A DNA stretch of 51,079 nucleotides. It comes from an uncultured Eubacteriales bacterium (GTDB lineage Bacteria > Bacillota > Clostridia > Lachnospirales > Lachnospiraceae). The position numbers and the translations under genes are program-made. Numbering within the stretch: position 1 is the first letter of the stretch; the number at the start of each line of letters is the position of its first letter. The notes below the pieces were generated by a model. That model did not search any database and was not told the DNA's origin. It saw nothing but the letters and a program-made list of their open reading frames with translations. Shown piece by piece: positions 35,084 to 44,070 of this stretch. The stretch spans positions 1-51,079 of the forward strand of contig OMWY01000015.1 in the NCBI GenBank assembly GCA_900314885.1, written 5' to 3'.

Positions 35084-36396
35084 TGAAATCTGTCCTCCTC
35101 TCTGTATGCCGGAGATTTTACGTATACTATCAGAGAAATAACAGAAGTTATAATAAAAATCACAAGGCTTATTGCCGCTCCTATGCAATAATAGTTATTA
35201 TCAATCGAAAGGTTATAAAGCCAGTTTATCAATAAGTCTGTATCACTCGCAAGGAAATATCCATCCATATAAAGCCCGCCGCGAAGGAAGTAGAATATGC
35301 CAAAATTATTGAAATTACCGACAAACTGTCCCAGCAATACCGGAGTTGTAACAAAAATCATAAATGGGAATGTCAGTGACTTAAATTGCTGCCATGCGCT
35401 AGCTCCATCAATTTTAGCGGCCTCATATATTGACATATCCCTGTTTGATAGATTGCCCGTCGCAAGAAGCATAATGGAGGGTACTGAAATCCAGCAGTTT
35501 ACAAGCAGTCCTATAAGTCTCGCAGTCCATTTTGCGTCAATATCAAGAAATCCAATAGCCTTACCGCCATTTTCTGTTATTAACTGGTTTATCGGCCCGC
35601 CATACGAGAACATGAACTTAAAAGCAAGCAACGTAATAAATCCCGGAATTGCATAGGCAAGCACGGGGAAAGCCCGCCAGAAAGCTTTGCCCTTCACGCA
35701 GTCCTTATTCAATAGTAAGGCAAGAAACAACCCGGCAAAATAATTCAAAGCCGTCGAAACAACTGCCCACAACAAGTTCCATACAAGAATATGGAAAAAT
35801 GTAGGCGCAAATTGAGATAATGTAACAAGCTTCTTAAAATTATCAAGTCCTACCCAATCCACAAGCGCAGGCGGGACAATATCCCCGCCATAATTCGTGA
35901 AAGCTATAAGTATCATAAATATTATAGGCAATACATTGAATACCGCGACTCCGATCACAGGAAGCAGAAGCGCAAAGAAATAAAATTTCTTGTCAAAAAG
36001 GAGCTTTAATTCTTTATCAAGCGGAAGTGGCTTCTCACCATTTTCGCATCTGAATCCGGTGTTTCTTGCGTCTCTTATATTTCCAATATAGACTGCTATA
36101 AAAGCAATCAGGAAAATCCAGGCAAGAATCCCCATAAGCAACATTGTAACTGAATTATCGCCGGCTGTCCCTGCCCATGGGTCTGCTTCGTGAGTTCCCA
36201 AAGTAAAAAATCCACCGATGTCATTAAAACCGCGCTGTACAAAGTAGGAAATAAACATTACTTCAAGCAGAAGAAATAATATTCCCTTAGCAACAGCTCC
36301 GTTTGCTATCTGGCCACCGCCCATTACAAAAAAAGACAAACGGCTTTTGGACGTCATATCATGCCAGACGGCACTTACTCTATTACTTTTATTCAT
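35080..36396 (-). CDS. malF: Maltodextrin ABC transporter permease MalF-like
   Basis: 438 residues, with an N-terminal extension of about 130 residues that itself has two or three hydrophobic helices before the core six. EAA loop: EAAKIDGASAWQQFKSLTFP. The text LGQFVGNFNNFGIFYFLRGG is typical of the MalF branch. It starts ten bases after malE. Confidence 0.92.
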   Translation of the reverse strand: MNKSNRVSAVWHDMTSKSRLSFFVMGGGQIANGAVAKGILFLLLEVMFISYFVQRGFNDIGGFFTLGTHEADPWAGTAGDNSVTMLLMGILAWIFLIAFIAVYIGNIRDARNTGFRCENGEKPLPLDKELKLLFDKKFYFFALLLPVIGVAVFNVLPIIFMILIAFTNYGGDIVPPALVDWVGLDNFKKLVTLSQFAPTFFHILVWNLLWAVVSTALNYFAGLFLALLLNKDCVKGKAFWRAFPVLAYAIPGFITLLAFKFMFSYGGPINQLITENGGKAIGFLDIDAKWTARLIGLLVNCWISVPSIMLLATGNLSNRDMSIYEAAKIDGASAWQQFKSLTFPFMIFVTTPVLLGQFVGNFNNFGIFYFLRGGLYMDGYFLASDTDLLINWLYNLSIDNNYYCIGAAISLVIFIITSVISLIVYVKSPAYREEDRFQ

Positions 36397-36406
36397 AGTT
36401 TATACC

Positions 36407-37909
36407 TTACTTCAACGTATAAATAGCGTCATGAATCTGTTGTGACATATTTTCGAGTCCTTTTTGCATGGAAGCCTCATCCGGATATTTCTTATCACTT
36501 CTGAAGGCATCTTTCGCAAGGTCAATAAAAAATGTCTGTCCCGGAGTCCAAATTTGTCCTACTTCCTTGATAGAAGGCATTAGAACTATATTTCCCTTTT
36601 CCAGACTGTCAAAAAGTGAAGCAGCGGTATCGCCGGAATCCTTTGCGGCATCGCCTCTTGCCGGGGCTATACCAAGCGTTTTACTTCTCTTCATAACCAT
36701 ATCATAGCTTGTAGCAAAATCCACAAAAGCAAAGCAGGCATTCGGGTACTTAGTATATGCACTTATAGCGTATCCATTTATTCCGCCCATTGACTTAGTA
36801 TCAATCAGGTTAGGGTTTTCCTCGGTCAAATCACCACTCTCAGGAAGCTTAGGCAGATCAGTCATTATAAGGTTCTCCTCTGCCTTCTTCTTTGCTTCAT
36901 CCTCGGAATCACCATTTTCCTCATAACCGTTTACAAGTTCGTCGTAAAAAGTAGAATATACGTCCGGCGTTGATATTGTCGCAAAATAGGTGCCATCTGC
37001 CAATTTGCTGTAAGCATTCGTTGTAATGGTATCATCAATACAGTCTTCGTTCATTACAGAAGCAAGCTCGCTTAAAACATTCGCTCCTTTTACGGCATCA
37101 TTCTTAGCAAAACCTATATCTGAAGGATCAGTATTATTATTACCGAAAATATAAGCTCCGTAACTAAAAAGGAAACCGCTTGCGAAGTACATATCATTTA
37201 ATGACTTCATATAGCCAAACTTACTGCTGTCTTCCTCGTGACGCTCCTTTGAAAACTTATACATGCTATTCCAGTTTTCCACCATATCAGGAACATCATT
37301 TTTATCCGAATCCCAATTCTCCTTCCAGTTGTCCGGCAATAAATCCTTTCTGTAGTAGAGTCTTGCAGTCTGAATATTTACAGGCGCACCACAGGTATAT
37401 GTTTTACCGTCCACATCTTCCTTATATGCCTGCCATGCCTCCTCCGGAATCTGATCATAGCAATCAAGCCTCTCTATCGGGAGTGGATAAATATGTTTAT
37501 CCTGTGCATACTGCATTATTACGTCATTTGCCTGATAAAGGACATCGGGACCATAGCCATCAGGACCATCCTTTGCTAAATCAAGGTACTGGTCCATGTT
37601 TGCGTCAACAGCGGTGATTCCATAATCCTTGTATTTTTCATTAAACGCGTCAATTAATTCCTCAAAGTAGCCTTTTGAAATAGCGGTATCATTCTCAAGG
37701 ACCTGTAAGGTTACATTCTTCTCCAGATCACCCGAGAATATTTTATTTTCCGTACTATTACTGTCTGTCTTCGTACTTACGGTGCCTGAGTCGGATGTAA
37801 CGGTCTGACTGTCAGTTGATTCTTTGTTACCTGAACCTTTTCCGCAGGCATACAGAGAACTTATCATTAATGTTCCGATGATTGCCAATGAAATAATTCT
37901 TTTATTCAT
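36407..37909 (-). CDS. malE: Maltodextrin-binding lipoprotein
   Basis: 500 residues. Signal peptide MNKRIISLAIIGTLMISSLY then lipobox ending at Cys22, so the mature protein is anchored by lipid. A Ser/Thr/Asp-rich linker follows, then a family-1 solute-binding fold (DGYGPDVLYQANDVI, GINGYAISAYTKYPNACFAF). Maltose or longer glucans are inferred from the GH13 neighbour. Its ATG overlaps the stop of that gene (ATGA), and its AAAGGAG ribosome site lies inside the last codons of the enzyme. Confidence 0.9.
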   Translation of the reverse strand: MNKRIISLAIIGTLMISSLYACGKGSGNKESTDSQTVTSDSGTVSTKTDSNSTENKIFSGDLEKNVTLQVLENDTAISKGYFEELIDAFNEKYKDYGITAVDANMDQYLDLAKDGPDGYGPDVLYQANDVIMQYAQDKHIYPLPIERLDCYDQIPEEAWQAYKEDVDGKTYTCGAPVNIQTARLYYRKDLLPDNWKENWDSDKNDVPDMVENWNSMYKFSKERHEEDSSKFGYMKSLNDMYFASGFLFSYGAYIFGNNNTDPSDIGFAKNDAVKGANVLSELASVMNEDCIDDTITTNAYSKLADGTYFATISTPDVYSTFYDELVNGYEENGDSEDEAKKKAEENLIMTDLPKLPESGDLTEENPNLIDTKSMGGINGYAISAYTKYPNACFAFVDFATSYDMVMKRSKTLGIAPARGDAAKDSGDTAASLFDSLEKGNIVLMPSIKEVGQIWTPGQTFFIDLAKDAFRSDKKYPDEASMQKGLENMSQQIHDAIYTLK

Positions 37910-39609
37910 ACCTTTTCTCCTTTTAGCACAGCAAACCCTTCGCTTGCTATTTCCCCTTTGTTTATTAAACCGGCAAGTATCTCATTATAATCAGCCGATA
38001 TATTTGTGCTTTCCTCAGACATATTTATGTAGAGTGAAACAGTGTCATTGTCATACTTTCTAACCAAATGAAGCAAACCATTTACACTTTCAATTATTAC
38101 TCTTCCATACTGAAGAGGTTTCAAGCTCTTTAGCCTCAATAAGTTCTTAATATCGCTCATCACCTCTTTATCCCAATGACTATCATCCCAATCAAAGCAC
38201 CTTCGTGAATCCGGGTCATATCCACCTTCCATACATATTTCAGTCCCATAATATATGCATGGGGCTCCCGGATACATTACCATTAAAGCGATGGCGGCCA
38301 GTAATTTTTTCTTGTTCTTATTTACCTCCGTGAAAAATCGCAGTGTATCATGTGAATCAAGGAGGTTCAGCATCATAAAATTAACCTGCTCTTTATTACG
38401 CATCAGGTTGGAATTACACTTTTCCGCCATTTGAGCGGCTGAAAAATTACCTCTTGCAAAATAATCAAGACAAGCCTTAGTAAATGCGTAATTCATAATG
38501 CTGTCATACTGATCGCCCTGTAAATAAGGATATGCGTCATGCCAGTTTTCACCAATAATAACACAGTCAGGTTTAACTGATTTAATTTTCTTTCTGAATA
38601 TTCTCCAGAATTCATGCGATACCTCGTCTGATACATCAAGCCTCCATCCGTCAATATCAGCCGTCTTAATCCAATATTCGGCGACATCTGTCAGATAGTT
38701 CTGTACGCCGGGTTCCGCGGTATTTAACTTTGGCATATAATTACATGCCGCAAAACATTCGTAATTCATTTTCTCCGGATCCGGTTTATCGCCATCAATT
38801 ATGAACCAGTTATAATATTCTGACTCTTTGCCTTTCTCCACTACGTCCTTAAACTGGGCCATATTCATGCTGCAGTGATTAAATACAGCATCGAGAACAA
38901 TACGAATCCCACGCTTATGAGCTTCAGATACCAGCTTCTTTAAATCATCTTCATTGCCAAACATCGGATCAACATGCATATAGTCATATATGTCATATTT
39001 GTGATTACTGACAGAGGAAAATACAGGAGTAAGATATATTGCGTTCACTCCAAGACCTTCGATATAATCTAGTTTATCGATTATTCCTTTTATATCACCT
39101 CCCGCGTAACTTTTAGGAGTTGGCTTACCACCCCACTCCATATTGATATAAGAAGTATCTTTGTCCTTATTGCCAATATTAAATCTGTCGACAAATATCT
39201 GGTAAAATACAGCACTTCTCATCCAGTCCACCGTTTTCTGAACATCGTTAATATTGATATAAGGTAGCTGAAAGAAATTATAAAAAGCTTCATCAAAATT
39301 GTAGGTTTCTGTCAAGCCATCCTCACTATAATAATACTCTTTTCCGCCTTCGATAATTTTAAATACATACGCAAGCCTTGAGTCCGTCAGACGTAAGTGG
39401 ATTTCATAGAACCTGAAAAGCGCGTCCTCACAGACAGGCAGCATTACAGCTTCCTTTCTGCTTGTCTGAATAACATATTTGCTCTCATATATTATTTTCA
39501 CTTCACACTTATCCATTTTTGAAGTGCGAAGTCTTATAACAACCTCCTTTGGACCAGTCGCGAAACAATATCGTGAGTCCGGCACATGCAGCAGCGCGTA
39601 CTGATTCAT
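37906..39609 (-). CDS. GH13 alpha-glycosidase (cyclomaltodextrinase/neopullulanase type)
   Basis: 567 residues from ATG 39609, chosen because GGGAG lies seven bases upstream; a TTG at 39630 is in frame. N-terminal CBM34-like domain (about 1-120), then the catalytic barrel: DAVFNHCSMN, DGWRLDVSDEV (nucleophile Asp), VIIGENWHDAYP (acid Glu), NLLDSHDTLRF (transition-state Asp). No signal peptide, so it cleaves imported maltodextrins or cyclodextrins in the cytosol. First gene of the mal operon. Confidence 0.93.
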   Translation of the reverse strand: MNQYALLHVPDSRYCFATGPKEVVIRLRTSKMDKCEVKIIYESKYVIQTSRKEAVMLPVCEDALFRFYEIHLRLTDSRLAYVFKIIEGGKEYYYSEDGLTETYNFDEAFYNFFQLPYININDVQKTVDWMRSAVFYQIFVDRFNIGNKDKDTSYINMEWGGKPTPKSYAGGDIKGIIDKLDYIEGLGVNAIYLTPVFSSVSNHKYDIYDYMHVDPMFGNEDDLKKLVSEAHKRGIRIVLDAVFNHCSMNMAQFKDVVEKGKESEYYNWFIIDGDKPDPEKMNYECFAACNYMPKLNTAEPGVQNYLTDVAEYWIKTADIDGWRLDVSDEVSHEFWRIFRKKIKSVKPDCVIIGENWHDAYPYLQGDQYDSIMNYAFTKACLDYFARGNFSAAQMAEKCNSNLMRNKEQVNFMMLNLLDSHDTLRFFTEVNKNKKKLLAAIALMVMYPGAPCIYYGTEICMEGGYDPDSRRCFDWDDSHWDKEVMSDIKNLLRLKSLKPLQYGRVIIESVNGLLHLVRKYDNDTVSLYINMSEESTNISADYNEILAGLINKGEIASEGFAVLKGEKV

Positions 39610-39623
39610 CAGTAACTCCCTTC

Positions 39624-39652
39624 TTGACAAATCGAATGTAAAACATTAAACT
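39624..39652 (+). promoter_or_regulatory. lacI-type regulator promoter in divergent intergenic
   Basis: -35 TTGACA (39624-39629), 17 bases, -10 TAAACT (39647-39652). A small palindrome AATGT-AAA-ACATT (39635-39647) sits in the spacer, midway between the two divergent genes; it lacks the central CG of LacI-family sites and could bind another factor. No clear promoter was found for the leftward mal operon, although it must start in this 70-base interval. Confidence 0.55.
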
Positions 39653-39677
39653 ATAGAAAAACATAAAGGGGAATATT

Positions 39678-40481
39678 ATGGCAAAGAAAGCAACTATCAA
39701 GGATGTAGCAAAGGCAGCAGAAGTATCAGTAGCGACCGTTTCTTATGTTATGAACAACCGTACAGATATCAAAATCACTGAAGAGACAAAGAAAAAAGTC
39801 TTACAGGTAGCGAATCTATTGAATTATTCGCCTAACCAGGCAGCCAAGGCTCTCGCCACTCAGTATAAGAATATGATTGCAATTATCATGCCCGAGACCG
39901 GTTCTGTTCTGTCTGAGGCAGAAAATATGCACACCTTAAAAATGCTCACCCATTTCTTTCACAAAGAGCATTTTGATTTACTGCTTTTAGATCCATCAAC
40001 CTGTGAACGATATGACAGGGCTGACGCAATAATTTGCTATAATATTTCCACTACTCAGTTTCACGCATTAGGTGATAATAATTTTGTACCCCTTATTGCG
40101 CTCGACTGTTTTGTAAATGATCCTCTTTTCTTTCAAATTAACAGTAGCTCAGAACTTTATCGTAAAGCCTCTGAAGCTTTTGAGAGCGAACCATTCAGAT
40201 ATGTTTTTCTGCAAAGTCCTAACAAAGAAAGAATGCAGTACCTTAAGAATGACCTTGGTAGTGATAATATCACCTTCATATCTTCTTTAAGTGATTGCGA
40301 AAAAATAAAGAATTCTAATATAATAACAGGTGATATTGTGCTTTCCCGAATATTAGGCCATACAAATAATGTCTGTTATGTCGATGGCCTTTTTGAATCA
40401 AAGGAAAATGTACTGCTTTCCTGCATCAAAGATGCCATTAACCGCGTAAAGATCACCGAACATAACATTTTAACAAGTTAA
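39678..40481 (+). CDS. LacI-family regulator with shortened effector domain
   Basis: 267 residues against the usual 330-340. The HTH is canonical: ATIKDVAKAAEVSVATVSYVM and the hinge helix NYSPNQAAKALATQ. The sugar-binding domain begins normally (NMIAIIMPETGS) but lacks about 70 residues and shows few of the usual ligand contacts, so effector binding may differ. Its likely sites are the two TTAACCGTTTAAACTG copies at 41415-41489, upstream of the neighbouring lipoprotein. It converges with that gene, three bases between stops and no terminator. Confidence 0.85.
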   Translation: MAKKATIKDVAKAAEVSVATVSYVMNNRTDIKITEETKKKVLQVANLLNYSPNQAAKALATQYKNMIAIIMPETGSVLSEAENMHTLKMLTHFFHKEHFDLLLLDPSTCERYDRADAIICYNISTTQFHALGDNNFVPLIALDCFVNDPLFFQINSSSELYRKASEAFESEPFRYVFLQSPNKERMQYLKNDLGSDNITFISSLSDCEKIKNSNIITGDIVLSRILGHTNNVCYVDGLFESKENVLLSCIKDAINRVKITEHNILTS

Positions 40482-40484
40482 ATC

Positions 40485-41387
40485 CTACTTACTTTCGCCA
40501 TTATAAGTGAAGGTAATGGAGTCATAAGGATTATAGTTGAAATTTTCCTTATTTTCCTCCTTATACTCAGGATCTTCTGTATCATAAGTATCAGAGTCCG
40601 GATAGGTCGTTAATGTAAAAGTATTATTACCTGATACTAATACACCAATGTTAGATTTCTGAGCGGAAGTTTTTCCCAAACCGCCTTCTTTCTGTAGATA
40701 CTGTGTACCATCTATCGTATCTGTGGTAAGATACCCATAACCTCTCTGATCTCCCCAGCTTGAATCCATAGCGAACTGAAACTGATCTCCCTCTTTAAGG
40801 TCAACAGTTATTGTATAAACATTGGCTTCGCTGTTATCCTCCTTAGTCATTTTCTGGGCATCACCTATTACTTTACCCCAGGCAGATTCCTTTAACACAT
40901 CACTGTCACCATCACCTAGGATAGCGAACTCTCTCGTGTCCTCGGTATATTTCGCAAAGCCTCCGTAAAGTTTTTTATCTTCATGAATCTTCTCGTCGAC
41001 ATTGAACTTACGTGTCATCTTAGGTGATATATACCATGCTATGAAAGTATATCCATCCTTATTGCCTTCTGTTTTTGTAATAGTGCCGTCATCTTCCACC
41101 TCTTCAGTATCAAGCACTGTAGTTCCATCGATGTCATAATAGGTTACAGTATGAGTCTTCGTTTGCGCATCTGAAGCACTTCCTATATCGGATGTCGAAC
41201 TTAAAGTACCGTTAGTCGCTTCTGATGAAACCTGCGATGACATAGCAGTAGATACATTAGCAGATATTTCGCTTGAATTCCCTGTAGATGAAGAATCTTT
41301 AGTCGATGAACCGCAGGCGCTCATGCAAAGAGACAACGAAGCTGCTAACACGACTGATGTAAATAATCTTGCTGTTTTCTTTCCCAT
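40485..41387 (-). CDS. Surface lipoprotein, probable starch/maltodextrin-binding
   Basis: 300 residues. Signal peptide with lipobox ending SACG (Cys25), a Ser/Thr-rich linker to about residue 75, then a module THTVTYYDIDGTTVLDTEEV...GYTFIAWY of the InlB B-repeat (Listeria-Bacteroides) type (about 77-145). The C-terminal half (about 150-300) looks like an all-beta carbohydrate-binding module with several Trp and Tyr. No catalytic motif. Location beside the mal operon and LacI-type operators upstream suggest a glucan-binding role; the exact ligand is inferred. Confidence 0.65.
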   Translation of the reverse strand: MGKKTARLFTSVVLAASLSLCMSACGSSTKDSSSTGNSSEISANVSTAMSSQVSSEATNGTLSSTSDIGSASDAQTKTHTVTYYDIDGTTVLDTEEVEDDGTITKTEGNKDGYTFIAWYISPKMTRKFNVDEKIHEDKKLYGGFAKYTEDTREFAILGDGDSDVLKESAWGKVIGDAQKMTKEDNSEANVYTITVDLKEGDQFQFAMDSSWGDQRGYGYLTTDTIDGTQYLQKEGGLGKTSAQKSNIGVLVSGNNTFTLTTYPDSDTYDTEDPEYKEENKENFNYNPYDSITFTYNGESK

Positions 41388-41414
41388 AAGTATTACCTCA
41401 CTGAATGTTTTGAA

Positions 41415-41523
41415 TTTAACCGTTTAAACTGATTCGTAAAAATTTAAGTGAATCAAGGCCGGCTTCGATTCACTTAACCGTTTAAACTGTAATTAGGATA
41501 ACACCATTTGAGGAAAATGTCAA
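41415..41523 (-). promoter_or_regulatory. Lipoprotein promoter with two LacI-type operators
   Basis: -35 TTGACA (41518-41523), 17 bases, -10 TATCCT (41495-41500). Operators, written on the plus strand, are CTTAACCGTTTAAACTG (41473-41489, at the start of transcription) and TTTAACCGTTTAAACTG (41415-41431), 58 bases apart. Both are pseudopalindromes centred on CG, as LacI-family sites are. An 11-base inverted repeat TTAAGTGAATC/GATTCACTTAA (41444-41454, 41467-41477) lies between and overlaps the first operator; it would also fold in the mRNA leader. Confidence 0.8.
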
Positions 41524-41581
41524 GCACTTTTGATATATTTTATGAATTTGTTTTTTTTCTTTTGTCTATTTATCACAAACA

Positions 41582-41607
41582 AAAACCCGATGATATCATC
41601 GGGTTTT
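41582..41607. terminator. Palindromic bidirectional terminator
   Basis: AAAACCCGATGAT and its exact complement ATCATCGGGTTTT make a 26-base perfect palindrome. It lies at the boundary between the ara operon (reading in from the right) and the lipoprotein promoter. Confidence 0.75.
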
Positions 41608-41648
41608 CACAAAGGAGAACAAAAAATCTCTTATTGACAAAGGAATCC

Positions 41649-41715
41649 GGTGCCAGGCACCAAAAAATTTTTCAAAACTGCTTCGCAGTTTAGAGAAATT
41701 TTATGGAGTCAGGCA
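41649..41715. repeat. REP-like hairpins downstream of araD
   Basis: GGTGCCAGGCACC (41649-41661) and GGAGTCAGGCA (41705-41715) flank a hairpin AAACTG-CTTCG-CAGTTT (41676-41691). The motif is the same type as GGGGTCAGGCCCC at 8988-9000 beside the truncated RAYT transposase. Confidence 0.65.
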
Positions 41716-41726
41716 CTTGTTTAGTC

Positions 41727-41747
41727 GGAACAGGCAAAGCCTGTTCC
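41727..41747 (-). terminator. Hairpin after araD
   Basis: GGAACAGGC-AAA-GCCTGTTCC, nine perfect pairs, starts two bases after the araD stop. It has no T-run itself; the next hairpin downstream (41676-41691) is followed by TTTTGAAAAATTTTTT and probably ends transcription. Confidence 0.6.
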
Positions 41748-41748
41748 T

Positions 41749-42444
41749 TCAATTTTGCCCATAATACGCATTCTTACCGTGCTTGCGGTAATAGTGCTTA
41801 TCCTGGAGGTCCTGAGGGGCACGCTCAACGCGTGGATTAATTAACTCGGTGCGGTAAGCCATCTTGGCTACCTCCTCAAGGACAACCGCGCTTTCTACAG
41901 CGTGGTATGGATCCTTGCCCCAGCAGAATGGACCATGATTTTTGCAAAGGCAGGCCGGAACCGCTTCAGGGTCACGATTCAGGCGGGCGAATTCATTTAC
42001 AATCAAATGACCTGTATTCTCTTCGTAAGCGTCTTCAATTTCCTCTTTTGTAAGGCATCTGAGGCAAGGGATATCTCCGTAGAAATAATCCGCATGAGTC
42101 GTGCCGTAGCAAGGTATATCACGGCCGCTCTGCGCCCAGCTTGTAGCGTAAGAAGAATGAGTATGTACGACACCGCCTATGGTCTTAAAGGCCTTATATA
42201 ATTCCACATGGGTAGCAGTGTCACTGCTCGGTCTGTATTTTCCTTCAACGACCTTACCATTTAAGTCGACAATCACCATATCCTCAGGTGAAAGCTCCTC
42301 ATATGGCACGCCGCTTGGCTTTATAGCAAAGAGCCCCGACTCCCTGTCTATTCCCGAAACATTTCCCCATGTAAATGTAACGAGGCCGTATTTCGGAAGG
42401 AGCATATTCGCTTCATAAACTTTTTTCTTTAATTCTTCAAGCAT
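41749..42444 (-). CDS. araD: L-ribulose-5-phosphate 4-epimerase
   Basis: 231 residues, class II aldolase fold with zinc. Seen: [20 protein letters not shown] (phosphate site), [13 protein letters not shown] (zinc His pair), [14 protein letters not shown], and the closing [15 protein letters not shown] typical of AraD. It yields D-xylulose-5-phosphate for the pentose phosphate route. Last gene of araA-araB-araD. Confidence 0.95.
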   Translation of the reverse strand: MLEELKKKVYEANMLLPKYGLVTFTWGNVSGIDRESGLFAIKPSGVPYEELSPEDMVIVDLNGKVVEGKYRPSSDTATHVELYKAFKTIGGVVHTHSSYATSWAQSGRDIPCYGTTHADYFYGDIPCLRCLTKEEIEDAYEENTGHLIVNEFARLNRDPEAVPACLCKNHGPFCWGKDPYHAVESAVVLEEVAKMAYRTELINPRVERAPQDLQDKHYYRKHGKNAYYGQN

Positions 42445-42469
42445 TTTATTACCTTCTTATAAGTTAAAA

Positions 42470-44059
42470 TCACTTCAAGTGGTCTATAGCCGCGCGCTCA
42501 ATCGCAAGACCTTCCGTATAACGGGCAAGATACTTGTCAAATCCCGCGACACCGGCTGCATCAGGCTCAACCGTACTTCCCTTATCGCCTGTAAATACAG
42601 CGCTGTTAAGCCAGTCAGAAAGGCTCGCCCCATTTCCGTTAACAAGATATGAAGCAAGAAGTGCCATGCCCCATGCGCCGCCTTCACCGGCAGTGCTCAT
42701 AACAGTAACAGGCGTATTCAGTGCGTCAGCGAGAATCTGCTGCCCTACGAGCTTTGTCTTAAATAATCCGCCGTGGCCGTACATCTTATCTACCTTAACA
42801 TTTTCACCCTTAAGGAGTAGGTCCATACCCGTCTTAAGGACTGAAAGCGAAGCGTATAAATGTACGCGCATAAAATTAGCTAAATTAAACTTAGAATCTG
42901 CCTTTCTTACGAAGAGTGGACGTCCCTCTTCCATCTTGGTTATGGCTTCGCCCGAAAAATAATTATAGTCAAGTAGTCCGCCGCAGTCTGTATCGCCCTT
43001 TAAGGCCTCATTATAGAGGACAGAATATAATTTATTCTTATCAGCATCTATACCCATAGCGCCGCAGAATTCATTAAAAATATTTACCCAGGCGTTAAGG
43101 TCTGATGTACATGTATTGCAATGGGCCATTGCCACAAGGTCACCCATAGGAGTTGTGACAAGGTCAATCTCAGGATAAACCTTCGACAATTCCTTCTCAA
43201 GAACCACCATACCGAATACTGAGGTTCCCGCTGATACATTTCCGGTACGACGACCGACTGAATCCGTAGCAACCATGCCGGTTCCGGCATCACCCTCAGG
43301 AGGGCAGAGAGGAATTCCTGCCGCAAGCTTACCGCTCTTATCGAGGAGCTTTGCGCCGGCTTCGGTTAACTTTCCGGCGTTTTCACCTGCCTTAAGACAC
43401 TTAGGTAAAATATTCTCTATCTTCCAAGGGAAATTATAATTTGAAACAAGATTGTCGAATTCCGAAATCATGTTCTTATTATAATCGCCTGTAGCTATAT
43501 CTATAGGGAACATACCCGAAGCGTCACCTACACCTATAACCTTCTCGCCTGTAAGTTCATAGTGAACAAATGCGGCGAGGGTCATGATGTGATCAATATC
43601 CTTAACATGCTCTTCTTTATTTAATATGGCCTGATATAAATGCGCAACGCTCCAGCGCTGTGGTATATTATAGTTAAATAAATACGTTAACTTCTCAGCG
43701 GCTTCCTCGGTAATTGTATTGCGCCAGGTTCTGAAAGGCACAAGTAAATTATCATCCTTGTCAAATGCAAGGTAGCCATGCATCATGGCAGAAATGCCTA
43801 TAGCGGCAAGCTTTGTAATTTCTACTCCGTATTTATTCTTAACATCATTCGCAAGACCGGCGTAGCAGGCAGCAAGCCCTGTGTGAATATCATCAAGAGA
43901 ATATGTCCACACACCGTTCTCGAAGCGGTTCTCCCACTCATAGGCGCCAGAAGCTATAGGCGCGTTATCAGCGCCTATAAGCTCAGCCTTAATTCTTGTG
44001 GAGCCAAACTCTATACCAAGTACAGCCTTGCCTGACTCTATAAGTTCCTTCTCGTTCAT
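42470..44059 (-). CDS. araB: Ribulokinase (FGGY family)
   Basis: 529 residues. Phosphorylates L-ribulose. ATP-grasp actin-like fold: [16 protein letters not shown] at the N-terminus, [30 protein letters not shown], and [15 protein letters not shown] with [15 protein letters not shown] in the C-terminal FGGY half. It resembles the clostridial AraB branch. It lies 11 bases after araA. Confidence 0.93.
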   Translation of the reverse strand: MNEKELIESGKAVLGIEFGSTRIKAELIGADNAPIASGAYEWENRFENGVWTYSLDDIHTGLAACYAGLANDVKNKYGVEITKLAAIGISAMMHGYLAFDKDDNLLVPFRTWRNTITEEAAEKLTYLFNYNIPQRWSVAHLYQAILNKEEHVKDIDHIMTLAAFVHYELTGEKVIGVGDASGMFPIDIATGDYNKNMISEFDNLVSNYNFPWKIENILPKCLKAGENAGKLTEAGAKLLDKSGKLAAGIPLCPPEGDAGTGMVATDSVGRRTGNVSAGTSVFGMVVLEKELSKVYPEIDLVTTPMGDLVAMAHCNTCTSDLNAWVNIFNEFCGAMGIDADKNKLYSVLYNEALKGDTDCGGLLDYNYFSGEAITKMEEGRPLFVRKADSKFNLANFMRVHLYASLSVLKTGMDLLLKGENVKVDKMYGHGGLFKTKLVGQQILADALNTPVTVMSTAGEGGAWGMALLASYLVNGNGASLSDWLNSAVFTGDKGSTVEPDAAGVAGFDKYLARYTEGLAIERAAIDHLK

Positions 44060-44070
44060 ATATTTAAACC

